Of a stretch of DNA of 64,000 nucleotides, positions 35,102 through 47,546 are shown piece by piece. Below the pieces are notes generated by a model. It ran no database searches, had not been told where the DNA came from, and saw nothing but the letters and a program-made list of their open reading frames with translations. The position numbers and the translations under genes are program-made. The DNA comes from Lotus japonicus (taxonomy: Eukaryota; Streptophyta; Magnoliopsida; Fabales; Fabaceae): assembly GCF_012489685.1 (NCBI RefSeq), contig NC_080042.1, positions 49,590,066 to 49,654,065 of the forward strand, in the 5' to 3' direction. Positions within the stretch are counted from its first letter, which is position 1; every line of letters starts with the position of its first letter.

Positions 35102-35785
35102 TCAAAGGAGGATTACAATCGGATCGTCTAGATGTGGCTTTATTCCAACGAAGTCATCGGACGAAAAGGTAATGTCTGGATGTGAAAAACTGAAAGGAAC
35201 TTCTGTTACCGTGTTAACCGACCTTGCATACCTCTTTCTAGCTGCACTGGTGATTCTTCCTCCTCCAAACCCTCCGGCAATCGTGTGTACTCCTTTGGAC
35301 ATCGGAGCTCTACCGCTCTGTACTCTAGTAGGTCTTCCTGTCGCTATCAGTTTTCCAACTTCACGCTGCAACGTGCGACACTCCTCTGTAACGTGTCCCA
35401 TGGCCTGGTGATAAACGCACCATTCTCCTCCCGACTCGCCGCTTATTCGCGTCGTTAACGGTTCTCGGAGGATTTCCGATGTAGACAGTTTGTCCCGGCA
35501 CGCCAGCTTTCCTTTTGAAGATGAGTTTCTCCATTCCTTCGAGGATTTCCAATAGTTTTCCCTCTGCAACATCCGAGGCTCCAAACCACGACTTATGCCG
35601 CGAATCAGCCACCTCCAATCTCTGAGAGTGTCCAAGGACCGAGGTGACAGCGGTTTTCCTTCTGAGGATCTCCACAAGGAGACTGAAGATTCTGCCTCCT
35701 TCTCGCGTCGCCTTCTATATGCTTCATGCGGACCACGCGTGTGTTTCATCATTCGTTCGCTTTGTCGACGTTGCGCTTCCATCAA
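35102..35785 (-). pseudogene. Tat gag, truncated, second copy
   Basis: Identical in protein to 14538-13855: zinc-knuckle-like CVYHQAMGHVTEEC, missing N-terminal Gag domain, TGA before protease. No difference from the first copy seen, as expected if both are the same DNA. Confidence 0.7.
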
Positions 35786-35905
35786 ATGCCACTAACAAAT
35801 CAAGAATTTGACTAAGAAATCGAAAACCGAAGAGAATTGCATGAAAAAACGAACTTCACTCAGCTAAACCATGCTCCACGTAGTCCGGGAATCGAAATCT
35901 ACCGT

Positions 35906-35923
35906 TCCCCACAGACGGTGCCA
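35906..35923 (-). promoter_or_regulatory. Tat primer binding site, second copy
   Basis: TGGCACCGTCTGTGGGGA on minus, next to the 5' LTR. Confidence 0.8.
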
Positions 35924-35925
35924 AA

Positions 35926-36244
35926 TGTTCCATCATGAACATTGAGATGAGGTGTAGTACCTATAGTGTAAGGAACGTGCTGTGAGATTCCTAGAGAGAA
36001 AGAGAGCGTAACCACTTAGAGAGAGAAAGTAATTGAATTTCAAGCTTGTTATTTCTCAAATGAGCTAAGAGTCCCTTACTATTGGTATTCTTCCCCTATT
36101 TATAGTTGGGGGAGTTGAGCCTAGCGCCTCTAAATCATCCTAATGGGCCGGTTGGGCCTCCGGGATGAAAGCCCAAGTCCCTGGTGTGCTCCTCGCCTTG
36201 GGCATGCACTTCTGGGCGAGGGACCCAGGGTCTCACCTAGTCCA
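35926..36244 (-). repeat. Tat 5' LTR, second copy
   Basis: Equals 14679-14997; followed by ATTAT at 36245-36249. No matching left LTR exists on this side of the gap, as expected for a contig that begins inside the element. Confidence 0.92.
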
Positions 36245-36571
36245 ATTATTGTCCTGTTCCATCAAGTTCTGTCCCGTCTCGTTTTGTTCTGTCATGTTTC
36301 ATTCTATCACCAAACGCTACCTTAGTCTTCTCAAGGCTATTGACCTAACCGGTCCCTTAAGGAAATACAATCAAGAATTTGAAAGATAGGGTTTACAGAA
36401 AGTTGCTTCTTAACAAGCAGAGTTTATACAAAGTAAGAACAATGAAGAAAAAAATTGCTAAGGTTTATCGCTTGAATGAGAGTTGTATTGCCATGCAGTG
36501 TCTTAACTTTTTCTTCCTTTCTTCAGACTTTAAATACTCCAAGCAAAAGGTGATAATGTTGTTGTGAAATT

Positions 36572-37199
36572 CTATCCGTTGGAGGGTACTTCTAGAATTT
36601 CCAGAACGTACATTGGCTGATCCTCGTAGGTAGACTGGTTAGGATAGTACACTGCGAATGTACTATTTGATAGTGACCCTTTGTCCTTTACTGTTGACTT
36701 CTGATCTTCAGAGGCGCACTTCAAATGTGAACTTGTGAAGCTTCTAGTCAGAGTCACGAGGATGCTTGGATCTTCAGAACTTCAAGTCTTCAGCTTCTGG
36801 ACCGGTTCAGTTCAGAACTTCTAGTCTTCAGAATAGAAGCACTTGGTCTTCAGAGTCATCTTTCTTTAGGTCTTCATAATCTTCAAGTCTTCAGAGTCCT
36901 TGACCGTTCACTTCAGAGTCTTTAGCACTTGATTCTCCAGAACCCTCATCAGAGCTTAAATCTTCAGAACATCTGAAGCAGTAAACTACCGTTCATTAGA
37001 ACGTAGTGAGTGCATAAGCGGTTTGTTGGTCAACACTTTGGTCTTTTACTTCTGATGAAAAACCCCTTTCAATCAGAATCAGAACATGTTTGTCAAATCC
37101 ACAAAAGACAAACGTTAGAGTACCAAAGTTATTCATACTCAAATTATATATTTGTTATCATCAAAACCTAGAGATGTACACAGAACCAAATCTTGGTCT
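36572..37199 (-). mobile_element. copia LTR relic, second copy
   Basis: Equals 15325-15952: diverged SIRE-like LTR part on minus. The 322 bp before it (36250-36571) are unassigned, as in the first copy. Confidence 0.65.
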
Positions 37200-37202
37200 T
37201 AT

Positions 37203-37797
37203 ACTTTTTCCCTCATCCCCATTCCTTGTGCCATCCTCCACCGTATTCCCCTTAATTCTCGCCATCCTCATCCTTCTCCGACTCAGAAAGCTAGCCTTCT
37301 TAACATCTAGATACACTCCATCCATTTTTAGTCTATTGAACATTGAGTCTCCCTCCACGCCTCTTGATCACTCTTAAAACGAACGAAGCCAAACCTGAAA
37401 TCCCTTCCATCCTTCCTTCTAGCATGTACAAACACATCCCTCAAATGTCCAACCTGCGCAAAAATTGCACCAATCTCTGCCTTTGTGATCCTTTCCCCAA
37501 ATCATCAATAAAAACATAAAAAGATCCTTGTGAAAAATCAACCTCTGCTGATCTTGATCGCTTTATATAAGTACTTCTTGCTCTTCCATCACCAATCCCA
37601 ACACCCTGCCATCGCCTATAAGGACCATTGCTTCTTTTCTCTCACACCTTCTTTGCACCCGGTCTATCCCCAAAATCCTTATGATTTCTCCCACATGTCC
37701 CCTTCTCCCCACGATGAAAATCTTCTGGCCAGAACTGATTATCCGGCAACCTACTCCGGGTTTTATGGCCTCATATTAAAGTCATGAGTCTATTAAT
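37203..37797 (-). pseudogene. LINE ORF1 relic with RRM, second copy
   Basis: Equals 15956-16550: RNP2-like SFYVFIDD and RNP1-like RFGFVRF separated by a frameshift. Confidence 0.6.
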
Positions 37798-37802
37798 TCT
37801 AC

Positions 37803-39095
37803 TGTTGGTCAATCTGCAAGTGCACATATATCTCCGGGTTTTAATATCGAATCCACAGGGATTATGAGAGTAGTGGGTTTAAGCACGGAGTTCGTAGTTA
37901 TGAAAGCAATAAAATATTAAGTTGTTTGGTTTGGTTGTTGTGACAATTTGCCGAGAAGGTAATAGTTAAAACGATGAAAATATCAAAGGATTAAAGTGCC
38001 TTGGGTTATTGATCATCTAATCCACTCTAGCCAACCTATCCTATGCAAATGAGACCTTGATTCATTCCTTGTTGTTCTAGCCTAGTTAACTACTTGTTGA
38101 TGCCTCAATCAAGCAATCCTCTCAAACTGAAAGTTAAGCTCAATTCCTTGTGTACCTAATCATTCATTTGAGGCTAAAAGCTCTTTATGTTCATACCAAC
38201 AAAACCCCACCCTCACTCTATTCCTAGTAGCAAGCATAGAAGGGTCAAAATCAATTCATGTCCCCAAACTACAACAATCTCCCAATATAATTGTAGTCTA
38301 GTCTATAGCGAGTTGTATAGTCAAGCTAAGCATGCAAATGGAATTGAAATTCAAGGAAGAATCAAGAACAAAGACATAGAGATAGGAATTAAGACCAGAG
38401 TTTCATAGAATCTCTTAAACCCAAAGCAAAAATGAAACTAGCCGCTCATGGCCTAGTGGATCCATACGAGATAATATTAAGAAAACCTGGAAAGATACAA
38501 AGTGGAAGCTTCCCACAAGCCCCAAAAGCACTTCCTAAGCTTCAATATTTGGTAAAATACTTAGAGAAAATCAGAAGTCCTTGACAAAATGACTAAAAGC
38601 CTTATTTATAGACAAAATGGGCGAACTGGGGCGCTCAAGCGCTGACCTGGGGCGCTTGAGCGCCAGAGCGGCAGAAACAAAAACAAAGCTACTAGAGGGC
38701 TGGCGCTTGGGGGCCAGTCTTCGACCTGAAAGCCTTCCAATCTTCTTGTAACCCCCCTTTTAATGCATTAATCAATCTTTTATGCCTTTTGCCCCTACCT
38801 CTTCATCAGTTTCAGCTGCACACTTGATGGCCAAGCTAAGAGGGAAACATCTAGAAGATCAAGTGATTAAAAACACACAAGTCCTTACACTTTAAGCAGA
38901 AAACAAATGCAAGTCCTAAACTTACTTAAAATGCAAAAAAGGTCCCTATAAAACTACAAATTACGAAAACAAAATAAAAACTCAAAGAAAGATAAAAATG
39001 CATGATGATGCATGAAACACTACATGAGACTCGATGAAAAGACTCAAAACAAACTATGAAATGACCCTAAAAACAGTACTAAACTAGGGTCATCA
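37803..39095 (-). mobile_element. 1293-bp solo LTR, second copy
   Basis: Equals 16556-17848, with TCTAC duplications at 37798-37802 and 39096-39100. Confidence 0.82.
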
Positions 39096-39167
39096 TCTAC
39101 GAATATAAGTATTCACATTATGGATGCGTTTGTGAAAGTTTAAGTTTATATAACTTTCTTTTTTTAA

Positions 39168-39194
39168 CTAGTATTTTAACTCGTGCAATGCACG
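39168..39194 (-). mobile_element. Helitron 3' end, second copy
   Basis: Equals 17921-17947; hairpin then CTAG and T on minus. The stretch 39195-40253 is AT-rich with no gene seen. Confidence 0.45.
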
Positions 39195-40263
39195 TGAAAT
39201 GCACAAGTTCTTTATTAAATATATAAATTCATAAAAAAAATTATTTTTAAATATAATTCATATTTTAAATAATAAACAAATTTTTTGTACTTAAAGTATG
39301 ATCGATATTGTAATTTTAAAATAAATAAATACATTTCATGTGTGATGTAATGAGTTTTAGGTTAATCATCAAATTAGTGCTTGGGTTTTATCCGTCAAAT
39401 CATATTTTTAGAATTGATGACTTTGGTCCTCGCTTGAAATTGGAACTGTGACAATCTTGCCTGGTGGCAGGCCTAGGCTGACCTTGCATACCACATGTAA
39501 TTTTTAATTATATTTTAATTTCAAGAATTATTAAGTGCAAAAATTACAAGAAAATCTTAAACACTAAATTAAATAACCGAATCACTAAATTAAACTCTTC
39601 ATTATTTGTCTTCATCTTCATCTTCTACATCTTCATCATCCACATTCTTCCTTCACCTAATTAATCCCTTTTCTACTTTACCCGAAAATCCATAAACTCC
39701 ATCATCGTATTCTTCTTCATCACATTTCTCTAATAAACCCGGAAGCACAGAGTAACCTTCAAATCTTGTGTTTAAACCTTCAAATCTTGTAATCCCGAAA
39801 CCCTTCAAATGCCGACAAATGGACTAGACTTTTTGGTATTTGATCTGACAAATTGTAGTTCTCCTCCTAACTAATGACTTCTTTGGAATTTGTGATCTAA
39901 ACCTTATGGGGTCTAGCTTGCTTGTCACTAGACTGGTTCACTATTTGCTTGTGGACTAGACTTTATCGTGGGGTATGGTTTATTACATTTTTTTTTTGGT
40001 TTTTCATTTGAAAGAAATTTTTTTAATTGGAAACCACATTGATCTCAGTCATCAGATATCATAATTTTATTAAGAGAGTAGACCACAAGTCTAGACCAAA
40101 AGAAAATTTTTAAAAGATTAACGCATTGAATAACTTAAATGAGTTGTTGGAGTATGATCTTTTCATACTTAAAATATAGATTATATTTTATTTGTAGTAT
40201 GTTTTTCGACATCAGGAATTTTATCTTTAGCATCTTATTCATATAGTAATAACATAAATTAAT

Positions 40264-40636
40264 TTTTTTTCGAGAGCACAAATTGAATTGATATAAATGA
40301 GAGGAGATAGACAAGATATACACCCTCCTAAAATGGGATCAAAATCACCAACAGAACTCCTAGAGGAAGCCTAAAAATAATCACAACTTGAGCACCAAGT
40401 AACCACCTAGAAAGGCCCTAAGAAAAAAGCTCTCTAAACCTAGTACAAAAAAACATAGTAGCCCACCAAAAAATAGTCAGACAGTCAACAAAGGCAAGCG
40501 AAGCCCGAGAAAGCCCACGAAATCCACCCAACAACACCAAAACAACAGAGATGAACCAACCTAAACCAAACTCTACACTCCCTCACTAGGAACTAGGAAA
40601 ACCTTCTTGCAAAGATTTGAGCCGTGATCTCCCGTT
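40264..40636 (-). mobile_element. LINE-type retroposon tail, second copy
   Basis: Equals 19017-19389, with ATAAATTAAT at 40254-40263 and 40637-40646. An (AT)n run follows at 40856-40883. Confidence 0.6.
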
Positions 40637-40855
40637 ATAAATTAATATAACAGTTTATGTACCCAAAAAAATATAAAGATTTGAAAATATTTAGATGCTT
40701 TAATTTTTTTATAGAAATGTTTGAAAAGATTTATAATTTTCAAGGCCCAAAATTCATGTAAAAATTTTTTATTTAAAATTATTAACATAAATTGTCCAAT
40801 TAAAAAATAAAATAACTACAGATAGTGTAAGCAAAATGTCTTTTTAATTTAAGTA

Positions 40856-40887
<32 letters not shown>

Positions 40888-40923
40888 GGATAAGTTGAGA
40901 AACATCTCCTCTCAACAAGGTTA

Positions 40924-42130
40924 TGTAAGATCAAGTTTTGATCTAGTAGTACAACTCTATGTTTTGATGATTACAAGTTAACCTTTTGATATGAACAATT
41001 GTGGTACTCTAACGTGTTTTTCTGAGTGTGCTATTTACAGGCTCTGACCTCAACTCAATCTCACACAAATCAGAAGCACTGTGTATAAAGGGTAACCCAA
41101 GCAACGCTTTCGCATTCACCATGTTCAGTATGAACAGTGGAAAAGCTTCAGAAGTTCTGAAGCCATACAAACTCTGATGTGGACTTAGTCGCTAGAAGCT
41201 CTGAAGATCCAGAAGTTCTGATAACCAAGAAACACTGAAGGTTCAGATGTTCTGATGGTGTAGAAGACTCTGAAGATCCAGAAGCTGAATAGTGGAAACT
41301 CTGAAGTCCAGAAGCAAGAAACTCTGAAGGCCATGTTCTTCCCTCTGAGTTCAGAATCAGAAGATACAATGGTCAGAGGATCTGTGCTTTCCCTCTGACT
41401 CTGATCAACCGGCTTCACAAGTTCCAATATGAAGTATTCCCCTGATCAGAAGTCTCCTAGGTTAAAAGGTCAAGTCGCTATCCAAGTACAAAAGCAAGTG
41501 TACCTTCCTGACGACCTACCTAACGTTCTCAGCCACAGCAGAAGCTGGATTTTCCAGAACTGCCCTCCAACGGTAGCATTTCCCATGCAACGCTCAACCC
41601 TAATCCTTGGAGTATATATAGAGGCTGAAGATTGAAAGAAGCTGCTAGAAGCAACACACACGCGCAACACATATTCAAAATATTCTAAGCTTTCTTTCAT
41701 CTGAAATTCATTGTGTTTACTATTAGCTTTTTAGAAGCAAATCTCTTGTAAACATTTCTTTGATAAACAGTTTGTTTAGTTCCTTTAGGAGATCAAGGTT
41801 GATCGGATCCTAGAGAAGACTAAGAGAGTGAATCTTAGTGTGAGCTAAGTCAGTGTAATTGTTAGTCACTTGTAGGTTTCAAGTGCAGTTGTAACTCTTA
41901 CCTGATTAGTGGATTGCCTTCATTCTAAGAAGGAAGAAATCACCTTAACGGGTGGACTGGAGTAGCTTGAGGGATTTATCAAGTGAACCAGGATAAAATC
42001 CTTGTGTGCTTTTCTATCTCTTATCTTTAGCACTTAAGTTCTCGAAAGATTTGTCAAAATCTTTAAGGTGGTAGTTTTGTACTGAAAACGTTATTCAAAC
42101 CCCCCCTTTCTACCGTTTTTCATACCTTCA
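40924..42130 (+). repeat. SIRE 5' LTR
   Basis: 1207 bp. U3 is rich in CAGAAG/TCTGAAG motifs between about 41140 and 41460; TATA box at 41613-41621; a C-run then CATACCTTCA at the end. Confidence 0.96.
41613..41621 (+). promoter_or_regulatory. TATA box of SIRE 5' LTR
   Basis: TATATATAG following CTTGGAG. Transcription would start about 30 bp on, near the ACACACACGCGC stretch. Confidence 0.75.
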
Positions 42131-42132
42131 AT

Positions 42133-42144
42133 TGGTATCAGAGC
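42133..42144 (+). promoter_or_regulatory. iMet primer binding site
   Basis: TGGTATCAGAGC, two bases after the 5' LTR; complementary to initiator tRNA-Met. Confidence 0.92.
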
Positions 42145-42202
42145 GCAAGTTCTGATTACCACACCTAACAGTGTTCAGTGATCCGGGCCGGTGTGAAAAA
42201 CA

Positions 42203-44110
42203 ATGGCTGCCACCACCAGTGAAACTCAAAGAGATGGTTACAACGCAAAGCCTCCTATGTTCGATGGTCAAAGGTTCGAATATTGGAAAGATAGACTGGA
42301 AAGTTTCTTTCTGGGTTTCGATGCAGATCTCTGGGATATTATTGTGGATGGCTATGAGCGTCCAGTTGATGCAGATGGCAAGAAGATCCCAAGGTCAGAG
42401 ATGACTGCAGATCAAAAGAAGCTGTACTCACAACATCACAAAGCAAGAGCAATTCTTCTAAGTGCTATTTCCTATGAGGAGTACCAGAAGATTACAGATC
42501 GTGAGTTTGCTAAAGGCATTTTTGATTCTCTGAAGATGTCTCATGAAGGAAACAAGAAAGTCAAAGAATCAAAGGCATTGTCTTTGATCCAAAAGTATGA
42601 GTCCTTCATCATGGAGCCAAATGAGTCCATTGAAGAAATGTTCTCCAGATTTCAATTGCTTGTAGCTGGCATACGACCTCTCAACAAGAGCTACACAACA
42701 AAAGATCATGTCATAAGGGTCATCAGGTGTCTTCCTGAAAGTTGGATGCCGTTGGTGACTTCAATAGAGCTCACGAGAGACGTTGAGAATATGAGTTTAG
42801 AAGAACTCATCAGCATTTTGAAATGCCATGAGCTGAAGCGCTCAGAGATGCAAGATCTGAGGAAAAAGTCCATAGCCTTGAAATCCAAATCTGAAAAGGC
42901 TAAAGTTGAGAAGTCAAAGGCTCTTCAAGCTGAAGAAGAAGAATCTGAAGAAGCATCAGAAGATTCTGATGAAGATGAGCTGACTCTGATCTCCAAGAGA
43001 CTCAACCGCATCTGGAAGCACAGGCAGAGCAAGTTCAAAGGCTCTGGAAAGGCAAGAGGAAAGTCTGAATCCTCAGGTCAGAAGAAGTCATCAATCAAGG
43101 AAGTCACTTGCTTTGAGTGCAAAGAATCAGGGCACTACAAAAGTGACTGTCCAAAATTGAAGAAGGACAAGAAGCCAAAGAAGCACTTCAAGACCAAGAA
43201 GAGTCTGATGGTGACATTTGATGAATCAGAGTCAGAGGATGTTGACTCTGATGGTGAAGTCCAAGGACTCATGGCAATTGTCAAAGACAAGGAAGCAGAG
43301 TCAAAGGAAGCTGTTGACTCTGACTCAGAATCAGAAGGAGATCCTAACTCAGACGATGAAAATGAGGTATTTGCTTCTTTCTCTACCTCTGAACTGAAAC
43401 ATGCGTTGTCTGATATCATGGATAAGTATAACTCTTTATTGTCTAAGCATAAAAAGTTGAAAAGGAACTTATCTGCTGTCTCCAAGACTCCTTCTGAACA
43501 TGAGAAAATTATTTCTGACTTGAAAAATGAAAATCATGCTTTGGTAAATTCTAACTCGGTGCTTAAGAACCAGATTGCTAAGTTAGAAGAAATTGTTGCC
43601 TGTGATGCCTCTGATTGTAGAAATGAATCTAAGTATGAAAAGTCTTTTCAAAGATTCCTAGCTAAAAGCGTGGATAGAAGCTTAATGGCTTCAATGATCT
43701 ATGGCGTAAGCAGAAATGGAATGCATGGCACTGGCTATTCTAAACCAATTAGAAATGAGCCTTCTGTGTCTAAAGCTAAATCCTTGTATGAATGCTTTGT
43801 TCCCTCTGGTACCATATTGCCTGATCCTGTACCTGCTAAAGTTGCTAAAACTCTTAAAAAGGGATCTTTCTCTATGACTAAATATCATGCAAATATTCCT
43901 TTAAAATATTATGTTGAGACACCCAAGGTGATCAGAACCTCTGGGGTAACTAACAAAAGAGGACCCAGAAAGTGGGTACCTAAGGACAAGATTATCTATG
44001 TTGCAGATATCCTTGATAGCTCCACTGAAACACCAATCATGATATCTGGACAGTGGATGCTCGCGTCACATGACAGGAGAAAAGCGTATGTTCCGAGAGC
44101 TGAAACTTAA
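42203..44110 (+). CDS. gag: SIRE Gag
   Basis: 635 aa, ATG in good context (AACAATGGCT) 58 bp after the primer site. Residues 1-220 form a copia Gag core ([20 protein letters not shown] at the start, [13 protein letters not shown] near 148). Lys/Glu-rich linker at 220-300, then one CCHC zinc knuckle, [14 protein letters not shown] at 303-316 (C-X2-C-X4-H-X4-C). An acidic Ser/Asp/Glu region follows and a helical part around 400-450. The family role is to form the cytoplasmic particle and bind RNA through the knuckle. The last 22 codons overlap the start of protease, which is in the +1 frame. The ORF is longer than minimal copia Gag, as is usual for SIRE. Confidence 0.93.
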   Translation: MAATTSETQRDGYNAKPPMFDGQRFEYWKDRLESFFLGFDADLWDIIVDGYERPVDADGKKIPRSEMTADQKKLYSQHHKARAILLSAISYEEYQKITDREFAKGIFDSLKMSHEGNKKVKESKALSLIQKYESFIMEPNESIEEMFSRFQLLVAGIRPLNKSYTTKDHVIRVIRCLPESWMPLVTSIELTRDVENMSLEELISILKCHELKRSEMQDLRKKSIALKSKSEKAKVEKSKALQAEEEESEEASEDSDEDELTLISKRLNRIWKHRQSKFKGSGKARGKSESSGQKKSSIKEVTCFECKESGHYKSDCPKLKKDKKPKKHFKTKKSLMVTFDESESEDVDSDGEVQGLMAIVKDKEAESKEAVDSDSESEGDPNSDDENEVFASFSTSELKHALSDIMDKYNSLLSKHKKLKRNLSAVSKTPSEHEKIISDLKNENHALVNSNSVLKNQIAKLEEIVACDASDCRNESKYEKSFQRFLAKSVDRSLMASMIYGVSRNGMHGTGYSKPIRNEPSVSKAKSLYECFVPSGTILPDPVPAKVAKTLKKGSFSMTKYHANIPLKYYVETPKVIRTSGVTNKRGPRKWVPKDKIIYVADILDSSTETPIMISGQWMLASHDRRKAYVPRAET

Positions 44111-47102
44111 GCCTGGAGGCGAAGTTGGCTTCGGAGGAAATGAAAAGGGTAAAATTATTGGTACTGGCACTATTTGTGTAGATAGTAGTCCATGCATTGA
44201 TAATGTTTTATTGGTAGATGGCTTAACACATAACTTATTGTCTATAAGTCAATTAGCTGACAAGGGTTATGATGTTATATTCAATCAAAAGTCCTGCCGG
44301 GCTGTAAGTCAGATCGATGGCTCTGTTCTGTTTAACAGCAAGAGGAAGAACAACATTTATAAGATCAGATTATCTGAGTTGGAGGCTCAGAATGTGAAGT
44401 GCCTTCTGTCTGTTAATGAAGAGCAGTGGGTATGGCATAGACGGTTAGGGCATGCCAGTATGAGAAAGATTTCTCAGCTGAGCAAGCTAAACCTTGTCAG
44501 GGGCTTACCCAATCTGAAGTTCGCTTCAGACGCTCTTTGTGAAGCATGTCAGAAAGGCAAATTCACAAAAGTCCCTTTCAAGGCAAAGAATGTTGTCTCA
44601 ACCTCAAGGCCGTTAGAACTTCTGCATATCGACCTGTTTGGACCAGTGAAAACTGAGTCTATAGGTGGCAAGAGATATGGGATGGTTATCGTTGATGACT
44701 ATAGCCGCTGGACATGGGTAAAGTTTCTAACCCGCAAGGATGAGTCTCATGCTCTGTTCTCTACCTTCATTGCTCAAGTGCAAAACGAGAAGGCTTGTAG
44801 GATTGTGCGTGTCAGAAGTGACCATGGTGGAGAGTTTGAGAATGACAAGTTTGAGAGTCTGTTTGATTCCTATGGAATTGCACATGATTTCTCTTGTCCC
44901 AGAACTCCTCAACAAAATGGTGTTGTTGAGAGGAAGAACAGAACTCTTCAGGAGATGGCTAGAACCATGCTCCAAGAAACTGGCATGGCTAAGCACTTTT
45001 GGGCAGAGGCAGTAAATACAGCATGTTACATTCAGAACAGAATCTCTGTGAGACCAATTCTGAATAAGACTCCTTATGAATTGTGGAAGAACATAAAACC
45101 CAACATTTCTTATTTTCATCCTTTTGGCTGTGTTTGTTATGTTCTCAATACTAAGGATAGATTGCATAAATTTGATGCTAAGTCTTCTAAGTGTCTATTA
45201 CTTGGTTATTCTGATAGATCTAAAGGTTTTAGATTTTATAATACTGATGCTAAGACTATTGAAGAATCTATTCATGTTAGATTTGATGATAAGCTTGACT
45301 CTGACCAGTCAAAGCTAGTTGAAAAGTTTGCAGATTTAAGCATTAATGTTTCTGACAAAGGCAAAGCTCCAGAGGAAGTTGAGCCAGAGGAAGATGAACC
45401 AGAGGAAGAAGCTGGTCCCTCTAACTCACAAACTCTGAAGAAGAGCAGAATCACTGCAGCTCACCCTAAGGAATTGATTCTGGGCAACAAAGATGAACCA
45501 GTCAGAACCAGATCTGCCTTCAGACCCTCTGAAGAGACCTTGCGAAGTCTGAAAGGATTGGTGTCCTTAATTGAACCCAAGTCCATAGATGAAGCTCGTC
45601 AGGACAAGAATTGGATTCTGGCCATGGAAGAAGAATTGAATCAATTCTCCAAGAACGATGTTTGGAGCTTAGTGAAGAAGCCTGAGAATGTCCATGTTAT
45701 TGGAACGAAATGGGTATTCAGAAACAAGCTAAATGAGAAAGGAGATGTAGTCAGAAACAAGGCAAGGCTAGTTGCTCAAGGCTACAGCCAGCAGGAAGGA
45801 ATAGACTACACTGAAACATTTGCTCCGGTAGCAAGACTGGAGGCAATCAGACTGTTGATCTCCTTCTCAGTAAATCACAACATAGTTCTACATCAGATGG
45901 ACGTAAAGAGTGCCTTCCTAAATGGTTATATCTAAGAGGAAGTTTATGTTCATCAACCCCCAGGTTTTGAAGATGAAAAGAAACCAGACCATGTGTTCAA
46001 ATTGAAGAAATCACTCTACGGTCTGAAGCAAGCTCCCAGAGCATGGTATGAGAGACTTAGCTCATTCCTTCTGGAGAATGAGTTTGTAAGGGGTAAAGTA
46101 GATACAACTCTCTTTTGCAAGACTTATAAAGATGATATCTTAATTGTGCAAATTTATGTTGATGATATTATATTTGGTTCTGCTAATCAATCTCTATGCA
46201 AAGAATTTTCTGAGATGATGCAGGCTGAATTTGAGATGAGTATGATGGGAGAATTAAAGTACTTTCTGGGAATACAAGTTGATCAAACACCAGAAGGAAC
46301 ATATATCCATCAGAGCAAGTATACTAAAGAACTTCTGAAGAAGTTCAATATGCTGGAATCTACAGTGGCCAAGACTCCAATGCATCCTACATGCATTTTG
46401 GAGAAAGAAGATAAAAGTGGTAAAGTATGTCAAAAGCTCTATCGTGGAATGATAGGTTCACTTCTATACTTAACTGCATCTAGGCCAGACATATTATTTA
46501 GTGTTCACTTATGTGCTCGTTTCCAATCAGATCCAAGGGAAACCCACTTAACTGCTGTTAAGAGGATCCTAAGGTATCTGAAAGGCACCACTAACCTTGG
46601 CTTGATGTATAAGAAAACATCAGAGTATAAGCTTTCAGGTTATTGTGATGCTGATTATGCTGGAGATAGAACAGAGAGAAAAAGTACTTCTGGAAATTGT
46701 CAATTTCTGGGAAGCAATCTAGTCTCATGGGCAAGCAAGAGGCAATCAACCATTGCACTATCAACTGCAGAGGCAGAATATATCTCAGCAGCAATATGCA
46801 GCACTCAGATGCTCTGGATGAAACATCAGCTGGAGGATTATCAGATCCTTGAGAGCAATATCCCAATCTATTGTGATAACACTGCTGCAATCTCATTGAG
46901 TAAGAATCCTATCTTGCATTCAAGGGCAAAGCACATTGAGGTAAAGTATCACTTTATTAGAGATTATGTACAGAAGGGCGTACTTCTTCTGAAGTTTGTT
47001 GATACTGACCATCAATGGGCAGATATCTTTACAAAGCCCTTAGCTGAAGATAGATTTAATTTTATTCTGAAAAATCTAAACATGGACTTTTGTCCAGAGT
47101 GA
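44043..47102 (+). pseudogene. pol: SIRE Pol: protease, integrase, RT, RNase H; one in-frame stop
   Basis: The frame opens at 44043, right after an in-frame TGA (44040-44042), and is +1 relative to Gag. Protease: [11 protein letters not shown] at once, then [16 protein letters not shown]. Integrase: the HHCC part (WHRRLGHAS...CEACQKGK), then catalytic Asp in HIDLFGP, Asp in [12 protein letters not shown], Glu in [54 protein letters not shown], then TAA at 45933-45935; the same frame continues with SLYGLKQAPRAWY and the catalytic IYVDDIIFG. RNase H: YCDADYAGD, STAEAEYISAA, IYCDNTAAISLSKNP; it ends DFCPE. The TAA looks like a CAA-to-TAA change. All catalytic residues I can see are intact, so this is a single-lesion pol plus the unclear Gag/Pol junction. 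Confidence 0.93.
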
Positions 47103-47546
47103 AGATGGATCAGAACCTCTGACTATGATACTTCTTGATCAGAAGATGTCTAGTCCAGAAGGTAACTCAATCAGAGTGTGTGTGCCCACTGGTACTGACT
47201 CTGAAGCTGAGACAACAACACGTGCGTCAGAATTTCTGATGCATAGTTCCTTGTGCCCGTGTGACAGTCTGTTATGATTGCGTGTAGATATGCTTATCTC
47301 CTGTGTATGATTGTGTATTTTACTGTTACTATCTATCTTTAATTTTCAACCGTTGATCTTAAAGTTCTTTTTGAATCAACAACGGTTATTTGATAAAACC
47401 CACTATACACACACGTTCTCGTTCACTTCCGGTTTTCACTCTCGCACTCTCTGCTTTTCAAAAACCGCCTCTTTCTTGATTTCTCTCTCGATCTCTCTTC
47501 ATCCTTCAAACTTCATCTTCTACCTCAAACCTTCAACCTCTTCAAA
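47103..47546 (+). promoter_or_regulatory. pol-env spacer with leader-like pyrimidine-rich region
   Basis: Several stops in the pol frame follow 47102, so simple read-through into the envelope-like ORF is not possible here. From about 47390 there is CCACTATACACACAC, then a CT-rich stretch (47425-47540) that looks like a plant 5' leader, ending in TCAAAATGG. This suggests a separate message from an internal promoter, or a splice acceptor upstream. No direct evidence for either. Confidence 0.4.
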
